DNA of 64,000 bases from positions 62,001 through 126,000 of the forward strand of contig SVJS01000002.1 of NCBI GenBank assembly GCA_015068855.1. The letters run 5' to 3'. The stretch comes from Oscillospiraceae bacterium (GTDB taxonomy: Bacteria > Bacillota > Clostridia > UBA1381 > UBA9506). The position numbers and the translations under genes were made by a program. This document shows, one piece after another, positions 19,652 to 28,642 of this stretch. A model generated the notes under the pieces. That model was given only the letters and a program-made list of their open reading frames with translations. It was not told the origin of the DNA and made no database searches. Position 1 is the stretch's first letter; each line of letters begins with the position of its first letter.

Positions 19652-19676
19652 GGATTGCCTCCGTTTTGACTGGAAC

Positions 19677-20684
19677 TTATTTTCGTCTGGAACTGTTTTT
19701 CATACTGTCCATATAATTTAAGGACATGCCGGTACCCTTGGCAACGCAAAGGACAGCATCGTCTGCGATGTTAACATCCAAACCGGTTTTGGAGGAGAGC
19801 AATTGATCCAATCCATAAATCAAACTGCCGCCACCGGTTAACAGGATGCCGCCTGTGCTGATGTCACCCACCAGTTCGGGTGGTGTTTTTTCTAAGGTTG
19901 CATGAACCGCTTCCACAATCTGAGAAGCACATTCTTCCAGCGCCTCCAACATTTCCTCAGACGTGATGGTGATGACCTTAGGAAGGCCGCTGACCAGGCA
20001 ACGACCCTTAACCTCCATGGAGAGGGTCATGGGACGGGGATATACACAGCCAATCTCAATTTTAAGTTCTTCGGCGGTTCTGTCGCCAATCATCATGTTA
20101 TGCTTTTTGCGGATGTAGCGTACAATCGCTTCGTCAAATTTGTCGCCGGCTACCTTGATGGAATTGCTGACAACAATTTCGCCCAGGGAGATAACAGCAA
20201 CGTCTGCTGTGCCGCCGCCGATATCAACAATCATGTGACCATAGGGCTTGCTGATGTCAATCCCTGCACCGATAGCAGCCGCTAAGGGCTCTTCAATGAT
20301 ATAGGTTTTGCCCGCGCCGGCCTGCAAAGCAGCATCTGTGACAGCGCGCTCTTCAACCTCGGTTGCCTGACTGGGAATGCAAATCATGACACGGGGCTTA
20401 AAGAATCTGTTCTTGCACACCTTACGCAGGAAATAACGAATCATTTTTTCCGTTGTGTCATAATCGGAAATAACGCCGTCACGCAAGGGACGAATGGCAA
20501 CAATGTTGCCCGGGGTACGCCCTATCATATTCTGGGCTTCTTTTCCGACCTTTAACACCTTGCCTGTGTTTGTGTCAATCGCTACAACGCTGGGCTCTTT
20601 TAAGACAACACCCTTATTTTTGATATACACTAAGATGGTTGCAGTTCCTAAATCGATACCGATATCCTGGCCGAACTTAAACAT
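19677..20684 (-). CDS. rod-shape-determining actin homologue (MreB/Mbl family)
   Basis: Bacterial actin that guides lateral wall synthesis. Phosphate-1 loop IGIDLGTATILVY (8-20), IRPLRDGVISDYD, the phosphate-2 motif IVDIGGGTADVAVISLG, and C-terminal ILLTGGGSLIYGLDQLL are all typical. 335 residues. MreB, Mbl and MreBH cannot be told apart by eye; the lack of neighbouring mreC/mreD/minCD argues for an Mbl-type copy. It has its own promoter and heads a minus-strand unit with the ECF S component and the kinase. Confidence 0.93.
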   Translation of the reverse strand: MFKFGQDIGIDLGTATILVYIKNKGVVLKEPSVVAIDTNTGKVLKVGKEAQNMIGRTPGNIVAIRPLRDGVISDYDTTEKMIRYFLRKVCKNRFFKPRVMICIPSQATEVEERAVTDAALQAGAGKTYIIEEPLAAAIGAGIDISKPYGHMIVDIGGGTADVAVISLGEIVVSNSIKVAGDKFDEAIVRYIRKKHNMMIGDRTAEELKIEIGCVYPRPMTLSMEVKGRCLVSGLPKVITITSEEMLEALEECASQIVEAVHATLEKTPPELVGDISTGGILLTGGGSLIYGLDQLLSSKTGLDVNIADDAVLCVAKGTGMSLNYMDSMKNSSRRK

Positions 20685-20746
20685 GTTTTCTTCCTCCTGC
20701 TGTAATAAACTGTATTGTAATGGCGTTATTTTTGCTGTTTACTCAT

Positions 20747-20775
20747 ATTATATATAAAATTTCCAAAATTTTCAA
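20747..20775 (-). promoter_or_regulatory. sigma-A-type promoter of the mreB-like gene
   Basis: On the minus strand TTGAAA (20775-20770) and TATAAT (20752-20747) with a 17 bp spacer, upstream of the mreB-like start. Confidence 0.8.
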
Positions 20776-20780
20776 TCTTT

Positions 20781-21458
20781 TTATACAGAATTTTTGTTTT
20801 TACGACCGGCGGGGCAAACGCTGACGCAGATTCCACAGACAACGCCGCGGCCGATTTTCTGATAGGCCTGCTTCATGTGGGCGCTGCAAGCGGCACGGTC
20901 GATGACAGCATCTTTTGCCTCGGCATAGCTTTTGCCGGAAAGCGCCATGGCAGGGCAGGCCAAAACGCAAGCCTGACAATGCTCGCAGGGATTTTCCTCT
21001 GACGGAGGCAAAAAGCCCGACGAAAGGTCAGCATTCGTTAAAATGGTTGCCAGGCGAACCCGGGGACCAAACACGTCTGATAGAAACAAAGCGCTGCGAC
21101 CGATGGTGCCGAGGCCGGCACGGACGGCAGCCGCTTTATGAGAAAAGAGGCTCGAAAAGCCGTTGATGCTTTGGGAGGCCGGTACGCACACATAGCGATA
21201 GCCCTGCTGTTGCAGGAAAAGGCCCACCGACAGGCTGACGCGGTCAAGGCATGCGTTGACTGTTCGGTAATGGCTGAAATAGGTGTGGGTTGGTCCGTCT
21301 GCGATGCTGTCAATAACGGCATCCGATAAAGGCAGGACCAGGCTGATGGCAGACGTAAGGTCTTGATATTCAGGAGGCGGCGTCACTTGTGAAAAGCCAA
21401 CCTCACAGATGCCCTCGCGGGCCAATAGTTCCTTTAACTTATGAATCAAGTTGTCCAA
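20781..21458 (-). CDS. QueG-like 4Fe-4S protein
   Basis: 225 residues resembling a short epoxyqueuosine reductase. The N-terminal part shows SLVLPLSDAVIDS and the cobalamin-site-like AAVRAGLGTIGRSALFLSDVFGPRVRLATILT; the C-terminal part has two ferredoxin-type sets, Cys158-x2-Cys161-x2-Cys164-x3-Cys168 and Cys208-x2-Cys211-x3-Cys215 with Cys191 as a likely eighth ligand. True QueG is nearly twice as long with a HEAT-like C-terminal domain, absent here. Function is open: a tRNA epoxyqueuosine reductase variant or another corrinoid/Fe-S reductase. Starts 20 bases inside recN. Confidence 0.75.
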   Translation of the reverse strand: MDNLIHKLKELLAREGICEVGFSQVTPPPEYQDLTSAISLVLPLSDAVIDSIADGPTHTYFSHYRTVNACLDRVSLSVGLFLQQQGYRYVCVPASQSINGFSSLFSHKAAAVRAGLGTIGRSALFLSDVFGPRVRLATILTNADLSSGFLPPSEENPCEHCQACVLACPAMALSGKSYAEAKDAVIDRAACSAHMKQAYQKIGRGVVCGICVSVCPAGRKNKNSV

Positions 21459-23121
21459 AATGAATCAATTCCTCTGCTTGTTTTAGCGTTGTTTCAGTTA
21501 TAGCGTCGCCGCTGATGATGCGGGACAGTTCTTTTACGCGGTCTTCCTGATTAAGAGGAAAGACATTGGTTTTGGTGCGGCCGTCGGCGGAAGCCTTGTC
21601 AATCAGGAAATGTGTATCCGCCATGGCAGCAATTTGCGCCAGATGCGTTACACAAAGCACCTGTTTATTTTGGGAAAGTGTGCGGAGTTTGCGACCGATT
21701 TTTTGTGCTGTGCTGCCGCTGACGCCGGTATCAATTTCATCAAAAATTAAGGTGGGGATGCTGTCACCATCGGTTAAAACAGATTTAATAGCGAGCATCA
21801 TGCGGGACAGCTCGCCGCCGGACACGATTTTTGTCAGGGGCAGATAGGCTTCGCCGGCATTGGTTTTCATTTCAAAGTGAATTTGCTCTGCACCGAAGCG
21901 GGAGAGGGCTTCCGGCGTTACTACAATGCGGAAATCAGCATCGGGCATGTTAAGAAAATGAAGATTCTCATTAATTGCTGATTCAATTTCGGGAATGCTT
22001 TTTTGGCGCAATTCAGAAAGGATTTCTGCCTTCTTTTGCGCTTTTTCCTCTGCCTCTTTGAGCAGAGCACTCATTTGTTCTTTCTGTGTTTCTGCGTTTT
22101 GCAGGAGAGAAAGTTCGGCTTCGGCGGCATCGGCATGGGCCAAGATAGCGCTGATGCTGTCGCCGTATTTGCGTTTTAAGTGGTAGAGAACGTCAAGGCG
22201 CGCCTCAACATCATCAACAGAAGCATCGTCTTCGCTCATGCGGTCAAAATAGTTTCTGAGGGAACGGGAGACGGTTTCCGTTTCTTCCATGACGGCAAAA
22301 AGGGTGTCACAAAGAGGTGCCAGGCTTTCATCTAAATCCGCCGCACTTTCTAAGGCGCGGGAGGCGATGGATAAGGCCTGCCTTGCATCGGCTTGTTCGT
22401 TTCCGTCGCAAAGCGCAGCGAGAGCACGGCCGATGTTTTCCTGTAAATGCATTTTATGATGCAGGATGTCACGACGCTTTTTAAGGTCTTCTTCCTCGCC
22501 GTCTTGCAGAGCTGCGGCTCTGATTTCATTCACTTCATATTGCAGCATATCAATTTTCCGCAGGCGTTCTGCTTCGTCCATTTGCAAAGAGTCTGCCTTG
22601 CGTTGCAAGGTTTGCCATGCGTGGTAAGCATCCTGATAGGCGGCGAGGGCAGACATTCCCGCTTCTTTTAAGAAGCCGTCTAAAAAATGGATGTGTTCTG
22701 ACGGGTCAAGGAGCGCCTGACTGTCATGCTGGCCGTGAATGTTGACCAAAAGGCAGGCTAAGTCTTTCAGCTCAGAAAGGCTTGCCACGCGGCCGCCGAT
22801 GCGGCAGAGGTTTTTACCGTCACGCAGCAGGCTGCGGCTGATGATGAGAGAACCATCTTCCTCTGTTTCAATGCCTTTTTCGGATAACTGCTGTTGCAGG
22901 GCGCTATCCTCGATATAAAACAAGCCGGTCACCTCAGCACGGTCTGCGCCGTGGCGAATGAGGTCGCGATTGGCACGGTCCCCAAGCAACAGGTTGATGG
23001 AATGGATTAAAATGGATTTACCGGCACCGGTTTCACCGGTCAGCACGTTAAATCCATTGGTAAATTCTATTGTAACATCGTCAAGCAAGGCGATGTTTCG
23101 GATGTGTAAGGAAAAGAGCAT
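21439..23121 (-). CDS. recN: DNA repair protein RecN
   Basis: SMC-like ATPase acting at double-strand breaks. Walker A is GETGAGKS (29-36) after MLFSLHIRNIALLDDVTIEF; a long coiled-coil centre spans roughly residues 150-370; the C-terminal lobe carries the signature IVSGGELSRMMLAI and Walker B LIFDEIDTGVSG. 560 residues, normal. Downstream of argR by 33 bp; nadK-argR-recN is a widely conserved Gram-positive order. Confidence 0.96.
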   Translation of the reverse strand: MLFSLHIRNIALLDDVTIEFTNGFNVLTGETGAGKSILIHSINLLLGDRANRDLIRHGADRAEVTGLFYIEDSALQQQLSEKGIETEEDGSLIISRSLLRDGKNLCRIGGRVASLSELKDLACLLVNIHGQHDSQALLDPSEHIHFLDGFLKEAGMSALAAYQDAYHAWQTLQRKADSLQMDEAERLRKIDMLQYEVNEIRAAALQDGEEEDLKKRRDILHHKMHLQENIGRALAALCDGNEQADARQALSIASRALESAADLDESLAPLCDTLFAVMEETETVSRSLRNYFDRMSEDDASVDDVEARLDVLYHLKRKYGDSISAILAHADAAEAELSLLQNAETQKEQMSALLKEAEEKAQKKAEILSELRQKSIPEIESAINENLHFLNMPDADFRIVVTPEALSRFGAEQIHFEMKTNAGEAYLPLTKIVSGGELSRMMLAIKSVLTDGDSIPTLIFDEIDTGVSGSTAQKIGRKLRTLSQNKQVLCVTHLAQIAAMADTHFLIDKASADGRTKTNVFPLNQEDRVKELSRIISGDAITETTLKQAEELIHFGQLDS

Positions 23122-23154
23122 AACTGTGCCTCCTTAATAGAGCCTCGGGGACAA

Positions 23155-23598
23155 TCAGAGCAGGGATTTGATGCGGCCTGTCAACTGCATGGCTGCGGCT
23201 TCGTCGCGGGTTGCGCAGAAAATGGTGTCGTCCCCTGCCAAGGTGCCCACGATTTCACGCATGGAAAGACTATCGAGCACGGCGGCGGCAGCTTGTGCCA
23301 TGCCGGCATGGGTTTTGATGACGACAATGTTCTGGGCAAAATTAACGCTATACACAGAACGGGATAAAATCATAAGCTGGCGGTTGGGCGTGTCAGTACC
23401 GGCTTTGGGTTGTGCATATTTATACACTCCACCGTCGCCGGGAATCTTTGTTAATTTCAGCTCTTTAATGTCACGAGAAACGGTTGCCTGGGTTACCTGA
23501 AAACCACTTTCACGCAAGCGATTCGCCAGTTCCTCCTGGGTAATAATTTCCTTATGTGTAATTAAATCTAAAATGGCTGCATGACGTTTTTGCTTCAT
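23155..23598 (-). CDS. argR: arginine repressor ArgR/AhrC
   Basis: Arginine-responsive DNA-binding hexamer. N-terminal winged helix (MKQKRHAAILDLITHKEIITQEELANRLRESGFQVTQATVSRDIKEL) and C-terminal oligomerisation/arginine domain ending with VGTLAGDDTIFCATRDEAAA. 147 residues, full length. Its start overlaps the nadK stop by four bases. No arginine biosynthesis genes are near, as usual for this nadK-argR-recN arrangement. Confidence 0.96.
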   Translation of the reverse strand: MKQKRHAAILDLITHKEIITQEELANRLRESGFQVTQATVSRDIKELKLTKIPGDGGVYKYAQPKAGTDTPNRQLMILSRSVYSVNFAQNIVVIKTHAGMAQAAAAVLDSLSMREIVGTLAGDDTIFCATRDEAAAMQLTGRIKSLL

Positions 23599-24455
23599 GA
23601 TTTACTTTCCTTTCCCAACAACTTATGTTGCAATACACTGTAAAAACGGTGGTTGTTCAGCTTGATTAAGTGAGCGGTGTGAGCCGAACGGTGTAGCGTC
23701 AGGCTGTCGCCCTTAGCTAAGATTTCATTCTCGGTTCCGTCGCTGCTGACAACGGCCAAGCGGGCATTCTGACTGTTAACGGTCATTTTAATTTCCACGC
23801 TGTCCGGCGCAACAATAGTTTTTGCATAGAGGCTATGCGGACAGATGGGGGTTATGACAAAGCTGTGAACAGCCGGGTCTAAAATGGGACCGCCGGCAGA
23901 CATGGCATAGGCAGTGGAGCCCGTTGGGGTTGCCACAATCAGGCCGTCAGCTTTATAATCATCCACCAGTTCGTCGTTTATATACAGGTTCAAATCAATC
24001 AGGCGACTGCTGCCGCTACGGCTGACAACAATGTCGTTTAACGCCTCAAAATGGGCTGTTTCGCCACTTTGTTTTTCTAAAACGGCGCTGAGCATTATAC
24101 GATTTTCGATGCTATATTTCCCCGCAAAGAGTTGGGACAGGCTTTCTTCAATTTCGTGCTTTTCTACCTCGGCTAAAAACCCTAAATGACCAAGATTGAT
24201 GCCCAAAACAGGCACGCCGCATGGCGCAGCCTCACGGGCAACGGACAAAAGCGTTCCGTCACCGCCTAAAACGATGACAAGGTCTATGCCCTCATAAGGC
24301 GCGTGGGGACTTTGTGCTTTGGCAAGGTCAGAAAAAAGCGCAGCGTGTTCTGCTCTTACAAAAGCATTGCGGCCACCTAAGCAAGCAAAGACCTGTTTTG
24401 TATAGATTAAATCAGGGTCACGGTCGAGGTTGGGTACGACCAGGACGTTTTTCAT
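23595..24455 (-). CDS. nadK: NAD kinase
   Basis: Phosphorylates NAD to NADP. The GGDGT motif lies at residues 64-68 (IVLGGDGTLL), followed by NLGHLGFLAEVE, ADGLIVATPTGSTAYAMSAGGPI and the C-terminal beta-sandwich. 286 residues from the ATG at 24455, chosen because an agga box lies eight bases upstream; the longer in-frame ORF to 24539 runs through the promoter. First gene of the nadK-argR-recN-QueG-like operon. Confidence 0.95.
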   Translation of the reverse strand: MKNVLVVPNLDRDPDLIYTKQVFACLGGRNAFVRAEHAALFSDLAKAQSPHAPYEGIDLVIVLGGDGTLLSVAREAAPCGVPVLGINLGHLGFLAEVEKHEIEESLSQLFAGKYSIENRIMLSAVLEKQSGETAHFEALNDIVVSRSGSSRLIDLNLYINDELVDDYKADGLIVATPTGSTAYAMSAGGPILDPAVHSFVITPICPHSLYAKTIVAPDSVEIKMTVNSQNARLAVVSSDGTENEILAKGDSLTLHRSAHTAHLIKLNNHRFYSVLQHKLLGKESKS

Positions 24456-24493
24456 TGTTATCATCCTAACAAAATGTATTTTTATACAGTTTG

Positions 24494-24523
24494 AGTATAT
24501 CATATTAATATGTTTATTGTCAA
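24494..24523 (-). promoter_or_regulatory. sigma-A-type promoter of nadK-argR-recN
   Basis: On the minus strand TTGACA (24523-24518), 18 bp spacer, TATACT (24499-24494), 39 bases before the nadK start. Confidence 0.75.
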
Positions 24524-24598
24524 TGAAAAAAGCGGACAAAGAAGCGGGGAGAGATTTGGCGAAAATTTTGAAAAAACAAAATAATTTTGAAAAAATGC

Positions 24599-24627
24599 TT
24601 TACAAACGTTCTTTTTTGTGTTATACT
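24599..24627 (+). promoter_or_regulatory. promoter of tRNA-Thr
   Basis: TTTACA (24599-24604), 17 bp, TATACT (24622-24627), ending 20 bases before the tRNA. Confidence 0.75.
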
Positions 24628-24647
24628 ATCTTAGTATTCTGCAAGAT

Positions 24648-24723
<76 letters not shown>

Positions 24724-24748
24724 AGTAGCAACGAAAAACGTTGTTGCA

Positions 24749-24775
24749 AAAAGCCCACTCTTTGAGTGGGCTTTT
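24749..24775 (+). terminator. terminator of tRNA-Thr
   Basis: Stem AAGCCCACTC with GAGTGGGCTT around TTT, followed by Ts. A second smaller hairpin (GCAACG...CGTTGTTGC, 24728-24747) lies between it and the tRNA. Confidence 0.85.
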
Positions 24776-24831
24776 GTCTATTCTGCCCCCCCTTTCAAAA
24801 GGATGCGGGGCGCAAAGATGGGAGTGATACC

Positions 24832-25371
24832 GTGAAAGAGCTGATGAACTTGTTTTTCTCTTTTGTTAAAATCGGTGCTTTTACTTTTGGTGGCGGGTAT
24901 GCCATGTTACCCATGTTTCAAAAGGAGCTCGTGGAGAAGCACGGATGGACCACAGAGGAAGAACTGTTGGATTACTATGCCATAGCCCAATGTACACCCG
25001 GTGTTATCGCAGTGAACACAGCAACCTTAGTCGGCTATAAGCAAAAGGGATTTGTAGGTGGTCTCGTTGCCACGCTGGGTGTTGTGTTTCCCTCTTTTGT
25101 CATCATCAGTCTGATTGCGGCAATTTTGAATAATTTTGCAGATTTGCCTGTGGTTAAATTTGCGTTTATTGGTATTCGTGCCTGCGTTTGTGCGTTAATT
25201 TTAGATTCCGTTATTAAGCTTGGGAAGAAGGCAATTGCAGATGGACCTGCCCTGGGGATTGCCCTGGTGGTCTTCCTTCTGGCAGTTCTGTTTGATGTGT
25301 CGCCGATTATTTTGGTGGTTGCTGCAGGGCTTGTGGGACTTTTGGTGCAGGGGAGGAAGTTTACGAAATGA
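24832..25371 (+). CDS. chromate transporter family, first half-size subunit
   Basis: A 179-residue single-domain CHR protein: FFSFVKIGAFTFGGGYAMLPMFQKELVEKHGW near the start, then QCTPGVIAVNTATLVGYKQKG and about five or six membrane helices. Half-size CHR proteins come as pairs from adjacent genes, as here. Chromate efflux is shown for some members, but natural substrates in anaerobes are uncertain. The GTG at 24832 has ggga(g)tg seven bases upstream; an in-frame upstream ORF runs into the tRNA terminator and is rejected. Confidence 0.87.
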   Translation: MKELMNLFFSFVKIGAFTFGGGYAMLPMFQKELVEKHGWTTEEELLDYYAIAQCTPGVIAVNTATLVGYKQKGFVGGLVATLGVVFPSFVIISLIAAILNNFADLPVVKFAFIGIRACVCALILDSVIKLGKKAIADGPALGIALVVFLLAVLFDVSPIILVVAAGLVGLLVQGRKFTK

Positions 25372-25934
25372 TTTTTTTGAAGCTGTTCTATGAGTTCTTT
25401 AAGACGGGGATGTTTGCCGTTGGTGGCGGACTGGCGACACTGCCTTTTTTGAAAAATATGGCAGGGGTTCATCCTGACTGGTTTACCGAAAGCATGCTGC
25501 TGGATATGATTGCGGTTTCAGAGTCGACGCCGGGACCTATCGGCGTTAACATGGCAACCTATGCAGGGTTTCAGGCGGCCGGTGTTTTGGGCAGTATCGC
25601 TGCCACGTTGGGGCTTGTTGCACCGGCCTTTATCAGCATGCTTTTAATTGTTAAAATTTTGGATACTTTTAAGGAAAACAGGTATTTACAGGCTGTTTTT
25701 TACGGTCTGCGTCCTGCGGTTACGGGGCTCATTGCGGCTGCGGGCGTGACGGTCGCTGCCGGTTCTCTTCTGGTGCTGCCATACAGCGGGGATGTGTTGT
25801 CCTTGTTTAACTTACCTGCGGTCGGGATTTTTGTGGTTGTGTTCTGTCTCATCAGGCGGTTCAAAATTCACCCTGTATGGTATTTGTTGTTATCGGCAGG
25901 CGTTGGTGTTTTATTTGGATATTTGCCTCTTTGA
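25368..25934 (+). CDS. chromate transporter family, second half-size subunit
   Basis: 188 residues and homologous to its neighbour: FFKTGMFAVGGGLATLPFLKNMAGVHPDW, then SESTPGPIGVNMATYAGFQAAG and further membrane helices. It overlaps the first subunit by four bases (ATGA), so both are made together and probably form a heterodimer equal to one full-length ChrA. Confidence 0.87.
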   Translation: MIFLKLFYEFFKTGMFAVGGGLATLPFLKNMAGVHPDWFTESMLLDMIAVSESTPGPIGVNMATYAGFQAAGVLGSIAATLGLVAPAFISMLLIVKILDTFKENRYLQAVFYGLRPAVTGLIAAAGVTVAAGSLLVLPYSGDVLSLFNLPAVGIFVVVFCLIRRFKIHPVWYLLLSAGVGVLFGYLPL

Positions 25935-25957
25935 TGGCAGAAAAATGTAAAAAAACA

Positions 25958-25986
25958 TTGACCTTGCGCCACAGATGCGATATAAT
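25958..25986 (+). promoter_or_regulatory. sigma-A-type promoter of hom
   Basis: TTGACC (25958-25963), 17 bp, TATAAT (25981-25986). Confidence 0.85.
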
Positions 25987-25997
25987 ATTAAATTAAT

Positions 25998-26052
25998 AAC
26001 CTTTGGTTTATGGAAGATTAGGTTTTTTTGCATGTCGTGTTTATGCAAAAAA
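25998..26052 (+). promoter_or_regulatory. hom leader with two overlapping hairpins
   Basis: A small stem AACCT/AGGTT (25998-26002, 26020-26024) runs into seven Ts, like a weak terminator. The same T run can instead pair in a ten-base stem TTTTTTGCAT/ATGCAAAAAA (26024-26033, 26043-26052) just before the ribosome binding site. The two cannot form together. Confidence 0.35.
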
Positions 26053-26065
26053 TAGGAGGTACATC

Positions 26066-27259
26066 ATGATAAAAATAGCAATTTTAGGATTCGGTGTTGT
26101 TGGCTCTGGTGTGTACGAAATTATTCGTAAAAATGAAAAGAATATTACGAAGAAAACCGGCGGTCAGCAAGTTGACATTAAATATATTTTAGATCTGCGG
26201 GATTTTCCTGACCACGAAGAGCAGGGACTGTTTACAAAGTCCTATGATGATATTCTGCATGACCCCGAGGTTTCTATTGTTGTTGAGGTTATGGGTGGTC
26301 TGACACCGGCCTACGAATATTCCAAGGCGGCTCTGGCAGCGGGGAAAAACGTGATTACCTCTAACAAAGAGCTTGTGGCTGAACACGGAACTGAGTTGAT
26401 GGCTCTGGCAAAAGAACAGAATGTGAACTATCTGTTTGAGGCTTCCGTTGGTGGCGGCATTCCCATTATCAGACCCTTAAACCAATGTTTAGCTGCCAAT
26501 GAAATTGAAGAAATTTATGGTATCTTAAACGGTACAACCAACTATATTTTAACAAAGATGGTAACGGAGGGTGCTGATTTTGCAGGAGCACTTTCTGAGG
26601 CGCAGCGCTTAGGATATGCTGAGCGCAATCCGGAAGCGGACGTGGAGGGCTACGATGCCTGCCGCAAAATTGCAATTTTAGCGTCACTGGCAACCGGAAA
26701 ATACGTGAACTGGCGTTTTGTTCCCACAGAAGGCATTACCAAGATTACCAGAAGCGATGTGGCTTTTGCAGAAAAGTTTGATGCTGTTATTAAGCTGATT
26801 GGCTTTGCTAAAATTGCCGAAGATGGTATGGTGAATATCCGTGTTTGCCCCATGGTGATTTCGAAAACACATCAGCTTTCGGATGTGAACGATGTATTTA
26901 ACGCCATTTTAGTTAAAGGCGACTCCATTGGTGATGTTATGTTCTACGGTCGCGGTGCAGGCAAGCTGCCCACAGCCAGCGCTGTTGTTGCGGATATTAT
27001 TGATGCTGCGAAGCATATACATATTAACAAATTTATCACATGGAAAAAGAGCGAAAAAGACATTATGGCAGACCCGGGTGCAGCTGTTATGCGTTTCTTC
27101 GTTCGTGCTGACAGTGAAGCAGTTATCAAGGATTTTGCCGGAGCCGAGGATTTGGGACATGAGGGCGGCGAATGGTTCTTTGTGACAGACGAAATGAAGG
27201 AAGCTGATTTTGTTGCAGCCTTAGACGGTCGTGGTTCTTTCATTCGTGTTCTTAGCTAA
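26066..27259 (+). CDS. hom: homoserine dehydrogenase
   Basis: Reduces aspartate semialdehyde to homoserine for threonine and methionine. Rossmann loop GFGVVGSGVY (8-17), then VITSNKELVAEHG, FEASVGGGIPIIRPL, ILNGTTNYILTKM and the catalytic stretch YAERNPEADVEGYDACRKIAIL. At 397 residues the C terminus after about residue 340 is shorter than a full ACT domain, so feedback control by threonine may be weak or different. Start at 26066 after aggaggt. Thr/Met genes are not adjacent. Confidence 0.95.
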   Translation: MIKIAILGFGVVGSGVYEIIRKNEKNITKKTGGQQVDIKYILDLRDFPDHEEQGLFTKSYDDILHDPEVSIVVEVMGGLTPAYEYSKAALAAGKNVITSNKELVAEHGTELMALAKEQNVNYLFEASVGGGIPIIRPLNQCLAANEIEEIYGILNGTTNYILTKMVTEGADFAGALSEAQRLGYAERNPEADVEGYDACRKIAILASLATGKYVNWRFVPTEGITKITRSDVAFAEKFDAVIKLIGFAKIAEDGMVNIRVCPMVISKTHQLSDVNDVFNAILVKGDSIGDVMFYGRGAGKLPTASAVVADIIDAAKHIHINKFITWKKSEKDIMADPGAAVMRFFVRADSEAVIKDFAGAEDLGHEGGEWFFVTDEMKEADFVAALDGRGSFIRVLS

Positions 27260-27269
27260 ATAAAAATAG

Positions 27270-27303
27270 CCCCCTTTGGATGATTCCAAAGGGGGATTTT
27301 TTT
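27270..27303 (+). terminator. terminator of hom
   Basis: Stem CCCCCTTTGGA with TCCAAAGGGGG, loop tgat, then a T tract. Confidence 0.92.
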
Positions 27304-27307
27304 GGGA

Positions 27308-27343
27308 ACAAAAAAGCTTCTGCCTTTTGCAGAAGCTTTTTTC
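27308..27343 (-). terminator. terminator of the ftsZ transcript (bidirectional)
   Basis: Stem AAAAAGCTTCTGC with GCAGAAGCTTTTT around CTTTT, flanked by A and T runs, seven bases after the ftsZ stop on the minus strand. Confidence 0.9.
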
Positions 27344-27349
27344 ATTTAA

Positions 27350-28462
27350 TTAAAACTTTGTTTCTCTCATCCAGGTAGGAATGTTAATGTCTGCCTTGTC
27401 GGGAGAAATGGGATCATCTGTCTTCGGGTAAGCCGCAGGAGCAGCCTGACCGCCTGCTGCAAAAGCAGGAGCCGTGAAGAAATTGCCGGCCTTGGACTGA
27501 ATGCCCTCGAAACCTGTTGCGATAACGGTGATGATAATCTCATCCTGCAAGGATTCATCCAATGCAGCACCAAAGATGATGTTTGCATTAGGATCAGCAG
27601 CCTCGGTAACGAGTTCAGCAGCACTGTTGATTTCGAACAGACCTAAGTCGTTGCCACCAGTGATGTTGATTAAGATACCTCTTGCACCGTCGATAGAGGT
27701 TTCTAAAAGCGGACTCTGGATAGCAGCCTTAACAGCATCCTCAGCACGTTTTTCGCCGGAAGCACGACCAACGCCCATGTGAGCAACGCCGGTGTTCTTC
27801 ATGATTTTAACAACATCAGCAAAGTCTAAGTTTATGTACCCCGGGCCGGAGATTAAGTCGGAGATACCCTGTACACCCTGACGGAGTACATCGTCTGCCA
27901 TCTTAAAAGCGTCCACTAAGGTTGTGTGCTGATTGGAAATCTGCAATAATCTGTCATTGGGAATGGTAACCAGAGCGTCAACAGCATTTTTCAGCTCTAA
28001 GATACCTTCTTCGGCACGGTTCATTCTCTGGCGGCCTTCAAAAGCAAAGGGCTTGGTAACAATACCAACAGTTAAGATACCCATTTCCTTTGCGATGGAA
28101 GCGACCATAGGAGCAGCACCTGTACCTGTACCGCCACCCATACCGGCAGTTACGAATACCATGTCGCTGCCTGCGATAGCCTGAGCAACTTCCTCACGGC
28201 TTTCTTCAGCGGCTTTCTGGCCAACTTCGGGGTCGGCACCTGCGCCTAAACCCTTTGTCAGTTTCTCGCCAATTTGAATTTTTACCGGAGCCTGAGACAT
28301 CATCAGGGCACGCTTATCGGTGTTCACAGCAATAAAATCTACATTTTTCAGACCATAATCAATCATTCTGTTTACGGCGTTGTTACCGCCGCCACCGACA
28401 CCGATGACTTTAATCTGTTCTACACGGGTGTTGCCCAAAGCGTTGTTGTCAAACTCAATCAC
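27350..28462 (-). CDS. ftsZ: cell division protein FtsZ
   Basis: Tubulin-like GTPase forming the division ring. [14 protein letters not shown] (21-34), the tubulin signature [10 protein letters not shown] (109-118) and the T7 synergy region precede a linker rich in Ala and Pro; the C-terminal peptide [12 protein letters not shown] is the binding site for membrane anchors. 370 residues. GTG start, eight bases after aggagg. It is the last gene of the division cluster and has its own promoter; ftsA is missing upstream. Confidence 0.98.
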   Translation of the reverse strand: MIEFDNNALGNTRVEQIKVIGVGGGGNNAVNRMIDYGLKNVDFIAVNTDKRALMMSQAPVKIQIGEKLTKGLGAGADPEVGQKAAEESREEVAQAIAGSDMVFVTAGMGGGTGTGAAPMVASIAKEMGILTVGIVTKPFAFEGRQRMNRAEEGILELKNAVDALVTIPNDRLLQISNQHTTLVDAFKMADDVLRQGVQGISDLISGPGYINLDFADVVKIMKNTGVAHMGVGRASGEKRAEDAVKAAIQSPLLETSIDGARGILINITGGNDLGLFEINSAAELVTEAADPNANIIFGAALDESLQDEIIITVIATGFEGIQSKAGNFFTAPAFAAGGQAAPAAYPKTDDPISPDKADINIPTWMRETKF

Positions 28463-28602
28463 TTTGTATTCCTCCTCTTTGGTACGAAATGCACAGCACT
28501 TCGATATACATACTTATTTTTTGGATGAAAACAGTCCGAACAAGATGCAAATTTTACGTTCTAAAATTAGTTTTACATCATGACTATTATGTTCCAAATA
28601 AC

Positions 28603-28632
28603 ATTATAACATATTACAGTATGATTACACAA
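28603..28632 (-). promoter_or_regulatory. promoter of ftsZ
   Basis: On the minus strand TTGTGT (28632-28627), 18 bp, TATAAT (28608-28603), leaving a leader of about 135 bases before ftsZ. Confidence 0.6.
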
Positions 28633-28642
28633 GTATAAATTT

